Part shown: positions 62,083-64,000 of the stretch, one piece after another
Layout of the letters: each line of letters starts with the position of its first letter
How positions within the stretch are numbered: position 1 is the stretch's first letter
Notes under the pieces: generated by a model
What the model was told of the DNA's origin: nothing
Database searches by the model: none
Seen by the model: only the letters and a program-made list of their open reading frames with translations
Translations under genes and position numbers: made by a program
DNA from: Diadema setosum
Taxonomy: Eukaryota; Echinodermata; Echinoidea; Diadematoida; Diadematidae
DNA: 64,000 nucleotides
Direction of reading: 5' to 3'
Assembly (NCBI GenBank): GCA_033980235.1
Contig: CM067067.1
Location: 38,669,985-38,733,984, forward strand

Positions 62083-62646
62083 TTAAAGGACAAGTTCACC
62101 TTCATTAACATAAGGATTGAGAGAATGTAGCAATATTAGTAGAACTCATCATTGAAAGTTTGAGGAAAATCGGACAATCCGTTCAAAAGTTATGAATTTT
62201 TGAAGTTTTTGTGCAGTCACCGCTGGATGAGAAGACTACTGTAGTGTATGATGTCACAAGCGTACAACAATATAAGGAAAATATAAAGAGAATTTGACAA
62301 AATTTCATCTTTTGAAAAAAGTACACATTCCCTTGACTTGTTACTGACATATGTTATGGGTAATATTATTCCCATTGTCTTTAGAAAGAGGCAAGTCAAG
62401 TGCTCTTTTATTATACGAAAAAAGTGAAAATATGTTGAATTTTCTTTACATTTTCTTTACACTGTTGTACCGTGACATCACGAGCCTTAGTAGTCTCCTC
62501 ATCCATGGGTTCCAACACAAAAATTTTAAAAATTCATAACTTTTGCATCGATTGACCAATTTTCCTCAAACTTTCACTGATGTGTTCTACTAATATTGCT
62601 GCATTCTCTCAATCTTTATGTTTATGAAGGTGAACTTGTCCTTTAA
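62083..62646. mobile_element. TTAA foldback MITE, 560-bp family, copy 4
   Basis: TTAAAGGACAAGTTCACC and GGTGAACTTGTCCTTTAA are perfect ends including TTAA. Arms are complementary over most of the length. Very close to 27878-28442, outer ends included, so these two share a recent source. Confidence 0.92.
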
Positions 62647-62883
62647 GAAGACCTCAGAGACCTTTCTACGAACCCTTCTCGACAACATTGTTTGTGACAG
62701 GCGTTGTTCATACAACATGTTCTACAGAGTGGTTTCATCATGTCATCATGTCACGTGACAGCCTTTTTCTCATTGTTCCCTTGGTCATACCCTTTCGAAG
62801 ATGGTGCTTTATTCGCTGGATTTTTTTCCCTTGTTATAGTTGGAGATTATTGGAGTGCAAATGGCGAAGCACTCATCAAATTC

Positions 62884-62885
<2 letters not shown>

Positions 62886-62918
<33 letters not shown>
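62886..62918. repeat. (TA)n microsatellite
   Basis: About 16 TA units 36 bp left of the palindrome. Confidence 0.95.
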
Positions 62919-62921
<3 letters not shown>

Positions 62922-62953
62922 ATTAGGTAATCCACGTATTGGCAAGATAAAAA

Positions 62954-63149
62954 GATAAGTAACAAAACTGGAACAAAGTTCATGCTGTATCACCAACGGT
63001 TTATTTATGCACACAAATTTTCGAGCGCCTCGCCGCCCTTTCTCAAGTATCAACACTTGAGAAAGGGCGGCGAGACGCTCGAAAATTTGTGTGCAGAAAT
63101 AAACAGTTGGTAATACAGCATGAACTTTGTTCCAGTTTTGTTACTTATC
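62954..63149. repeat. 196-bp near-perfect palindrome
   Basis: Arms of about 95 bp, starting GATAAGTAACAAAACTGG and ending with its complement, meet around a 6-base centre (AAGT-ATCAAC-ACTT). I count about five arm mismatches. (TA)n tracts lie on both sides. Confidence 0.95.
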
Positions 63150-63165
63150 TATCCATCTATCTATC

Positions 63166-63203
<38 letters not shown>
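63150..63203. repeat. (ATCT)n, (TA)n and poly-T tract
   Basis: Short (CTAT)n, then about 12 TA units, then about 16 T. Confidence 0.93.
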
Positions 63204-63204
<1 letters not shown>

Positions 63205-63659
63205 GCTCTCCTCGGTGTGAACCATTCTATTACGTCACAATTTCGCTAAGTCAGCACATAGCACATGATTATATGGTATATGGAAACGTGGAGAATAACT
63301 CAGAAAGTCAATGTAGAAAAGAGCGATGATTAGGCTTCTGCCCTATCTCCTCCTTTCTCTTCCCCACCCCCGCGTCTATCTTTCTATTCATCTATTCATA
63401 TATATAATGTCTATGTCTACCTACCTTTCTATGTATACATCTATATCCTTGAGATGATAATGGTATATCATAAAACTTAATTGGTATTCATGATACTCAC
63501 TGTGATCTAAAACGTGTCACTTTAGAACATCCTGTCTTATGATTCGCGACATTAATCCAGAGTAGCATCTACAGATATATTCTATTTTATTTTTTTTTTC
63601 ATATTTCAGTTTATTCATGCCACTTTTTCAAGATTACAATGAACATACGAAAGCACATC

Positions 63660-63845
63660 TGCGTTTACTGAACAGGCATTGACAACTCCTTTTTTAACCT
63701 TTGGGTTTCCATGGAAATTGTGGGTGAAACATTTTGTCGAAGGAACTGTACCACGCACGGAGCAGGATTCGAACAGGAGATCCCCTTGGTGAGAGTCCAA
63801 AGTCTCATACCACAGACTTCCCTAGTATACTATCAAAAGTATCGT
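63660..63845 (-). mobile_element. tRNA-derived SINE, decayed
   Basis: Minus strand: A-box-like AGTCTGTGGTATGAG (63818-63804), B box TGTTCGAATCCTG (63775-63763), then the body TTCCTTCGACAAAATGTTTC. Typical tRNA-derived SINE layout. Confidence 0.5.
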
Positions 63846-64000
63846 AGTGGTAATACACGAGAGAGTGTCAGAAATGATTACAGTTTATGCGCATGACTCA
63901 GCATGGTGCTTGGTACCCATTTTATAAGAGTTCCTTCAGTATTGCAATATCAAAATAATGTGATGACTTAGATGATTTTTGGAGCCCCACTGATTGACCT

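Overview
This is a eukaryotic, intron-rich, transposon-rich window, most likely from a marine deuterostome invertebrate and best guessed as an echinoderm. That guess rests on metazoan GT-AG exons, a full metazoan ALIX gene, an intact CR1-like non-LTR retrotransposon, tRNA-derived SINE remnants and many small terminal-inverted-repeat elements. No single marker fixes the species.

Main gene: the minus strand from 46013 to 21494 carries a complete ALIX/PDCD6IP gene, the ESCRT adaptor with Bro1, V and proline-rich regions. I assembled 15 coding exons by splice sites and phase. They total 2667 nt, which is 888 codons plus a stop, and every intron phase closes. The Bro1 and V-domain landmarks are conserved, but the TSG101-binding PSAP tetrapeptide of vertebrate ALIX reads PSVP.

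Plus strand: small phase-compatible exons lie on both sides of ALIX: 4643-4711, 5534-5577, 10793-10970 (weak), 12176-12237 and 13244-13312 on the left, 50879-50987 on the right, then either 54060-54121 or 54847-55235. The first two encode a cysteine-rich module spaced like the BCMA/TACI/Fn14 class of TNF receptors. The later ones could build a C-terminal helical, death-domain-like region. If they are one gene, ALIX sits antisense inside a 37.6 kb intron of a TNF-receptor-like gene. Signal peptide and transmembrane exons were not found, so this model is provisional.

Layout: 1-582, decayed reverse transcriptase piece. 4.2-13.3 kb, plus-strand exons with an antisense intact CR1-like element (6.1-10.0 kb) in an intron. 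13.3-21.5 kb, non-coding with SINE and MITE remnants. 21.5-46.0 kb, ALIX, whose introns are full of foldback elements, most bounded by TTAA. 46.0-46.3 kb, ALIX promoter. 46.9-50.8 kb, self-complementary repeat, a retrotransposon 3' end and a hAT-type MITE with an 8-bp target duplication. 50.9-55.4 kb, right-hand plus-strand exons and an unidentified ORF pair. 55.8-64 kb, MITEs, a 196-bp near-perfect palindrome and a SINE remnant.

The strongest unexplained pattern is the density of TTAA-bounded foldback elements: five sequence families and 13 copies, one a 1,029-bp palindrome ending 38 bp from an ALIX splice donor and another ending 7 bp from a different donor. No rRNA, intact tRNA or CRISPR array was seen.
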